Of a DNA stretch of 64,000 bases, positions 63,290 through 64,000 are shown one piece after another. Below the pieces are notes generated by a model. That model was not told the origin of the DNA, searched no databases, and was given only the letters and a program-made list of their open reading frames with translations. Position 1 is the first letter of the stretch. Every line of letters begins with the position of its first letter. Source of the DNA: Ruminococcaceae bacterium YAD3003 (GTDB lineage Bacteria > Bacillota > Clostridia > Saccharofermentanales > Saccharofermentanaceae); NCBI GenBank assembly GCA_900107185.1, contig FNPA01000006.1, forward strand, positions 1-64,000, in the 5' to 3' direction. The position numbers and the translations under genes are program-made.

Positions 63290-64000
63290 ATGATCACTGT
63301 TAAAGGCGATAAAGCCCCTCTGTTTATCCTTGATACCGCGCATACGACGTATGCCATGAAGGTATTGGATTCAGGTCATATAGAGCATCTTCACTACGGA
63401 AGAAAGATCCATATGGATAGTGAAGACGGTCTTACTGAGCAGCATGAATTTGCACCCGGAACATCTGTAGTCTATTCATCTGAAGTGAGCAATTTCTCAT
63501 TGGATGATATGCGTCTTGAGATGAGTACATACGGTAAGGGTGATGCACGGGAAGCTTTCATTGAGGTCGTTAATTCAGACGGCAGCATGACTTCTGATTT
63601 CCTTTATTCGGGATTTGATCAGAGCCGTGGAAGAGACGGTGGAACAGAAGGTCTTCCTTCCTCTTATGGTGAGGATGCAGAGGTTCTTACGATCACCTTG
63701 AACGATAAAGACAATAACCTTAAACTCGAACTGATTTACTGCGTTTATTCTGATACAGATGTGATCACCAGAACGGTACTTCTCATTAACGAAGGTGAAG
63801 GCGATATCAGGATCAAGAAGATCATGAGCTGTCAGATCGATTTCGATCCCGATAATTATGTGTTCACGACATTTACCGGCGCGTGGGCAAGAGAGATGAA
63901 AAAGACTGATATGTCTGTAGCATCTGCACGCCTTGTTAATTCGTCTTTTACGGGCAACTCATCCAACCGTGCCAATCCGTTTGTCATGCTCTCTAAAAGA
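63290..64000 (+). CDS. Alpha-galactosidase GH36, N-terminal part (cut by window end)
   Basis: The first 237 codons are present. They match the GH36 N-terminal beta-domain: FILDTAHTTYAMKVLDSGHIEHLHYGRKI, DGGTEGLPSSYG and the region up to SSFTGNSSNRANPFVML. The catalytic barrel lies beyond the window. It should release galactose from melibiose- or raffinose-type sugars. The ATG at 63290 follows AAGGAG, 5 bp after the symporter stop. It fits the GalK-GalT and symporter context. Confidence 0.9.
   Translation, partial: MITVKGDKAPLFILDTAHTTYAMKVLDSGHIEHLHYGRKIHMDSEDGLTEQHEFAPGTSVVYSSEVSNFSLDDMRLEMSTYGKGDAREAFIEVVNSDGSMTSDFLYSGFDQSRGRDGGTEGLPSSYGEDAEVLTITLNDKDNNLKLELIYCVYSDTDVITRTVLLINEGEGDIRIKKIMSCQIDFDPDNYVFTTFTGAWAREMKKTDMSVASARLVNSSFTGNSSNRANPFVMLSKR

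Noticed and set aside
1-64000. Mobile elements, tRNA and rRNA genes
   Set aside because: I looked for transposase or integrase motifs, terminal repeats, and tRNA or rRNA signatures, and found none.

Overview
The window looks like a chromosomal segment of a low-to-mid GC Gram-positive anaerobe of the Bacillota, most likely class Clostridia (gut or rumen type). Supporting signs are a T-box leader on aspS, a TPP riboswitch, the ireB-ruvX-DUF1292 cluster, DUF4364, PfoR-type EIIC, LytTR-DUF3021, B12-dependent MetH with a separate reactivation protein, many short lipoproteins and strong AGGAGG ribosome sites. I see no rRNA, tRNA, transposase, integrase, phage gene or CRISPR-Cas gene. Species cannot be fixed from the sequence alone.

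Layout. 1-600: the 3' end of an unidentified gene, then a strictly 52-bp-periodic dyad array. 600-7500: AraC regulator, acyltransferase, Xaa-Pro peptidase, a nucleophile-less alpha/beta hydrolase, a MATE exporter, and a TPP-riboswitch gene encoding a ThiT-aquaporin fusion. 7.6-12.5 kb (minus strand): two-component system and a three-gene ABC exporter. 12.6-16.8 kb: AraC regulator, a stand-alone DUF815-N-like protein, an M6 metalloprotease lipoprotein. 16.8-23.8 kb: split metH, its reactivation protein and metF, facing a metal-chelate/B12-type ABC importer. 24-37 kb: PfoR-type EIIC, ABC exporter, P-type Ca2+ ATPase, SecG, a membrane GDPD, RNase R, two lipoproteins. 37-46 kb: T-box/aspS, mtaB, ireB, ruvX, two DUF1292-type genes, a CPBP protease and a 1036-residue surface protein. 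46-52 kb: DUF4364, pgi, an aconitase-family hydratase, YitT. 52.8-56.4 kb (minus): small and membrane proteins, DUF3021/LytTR, a lipase-like hydrolase. 56.4-64 kb: a galactoside locus (galK-galT facing tetR, a GT-B-like protein, a GPH symporter and an alpha-galactosidase cut by the window end), with paired inverted repeats between the divergent arms.

The most unusual signal is not in the genes. Four intergenic arrays (93-545, 36724-36961, 48322-48517, 52419-52714) share one architecture. A short word and its reverse complement are separated by about 20-24 bp, usually with a CGAAAA/TTTTCG core near the centre. The dyad repeats at 51-53 bp (64 or 74 bp in one array), close to whole helical turns. 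The word differs between loci (GAATAC in two arrays, TACCCACTA in one, TTTACCCCA in one) but is nearly constant within each array while the sequence between words drifts. Most lie just beyond a Rho-independent terminator. Two further post-terminator inverted repeats (25346-25454, 30803-30845) may be relatives. I know of no described element with this design.
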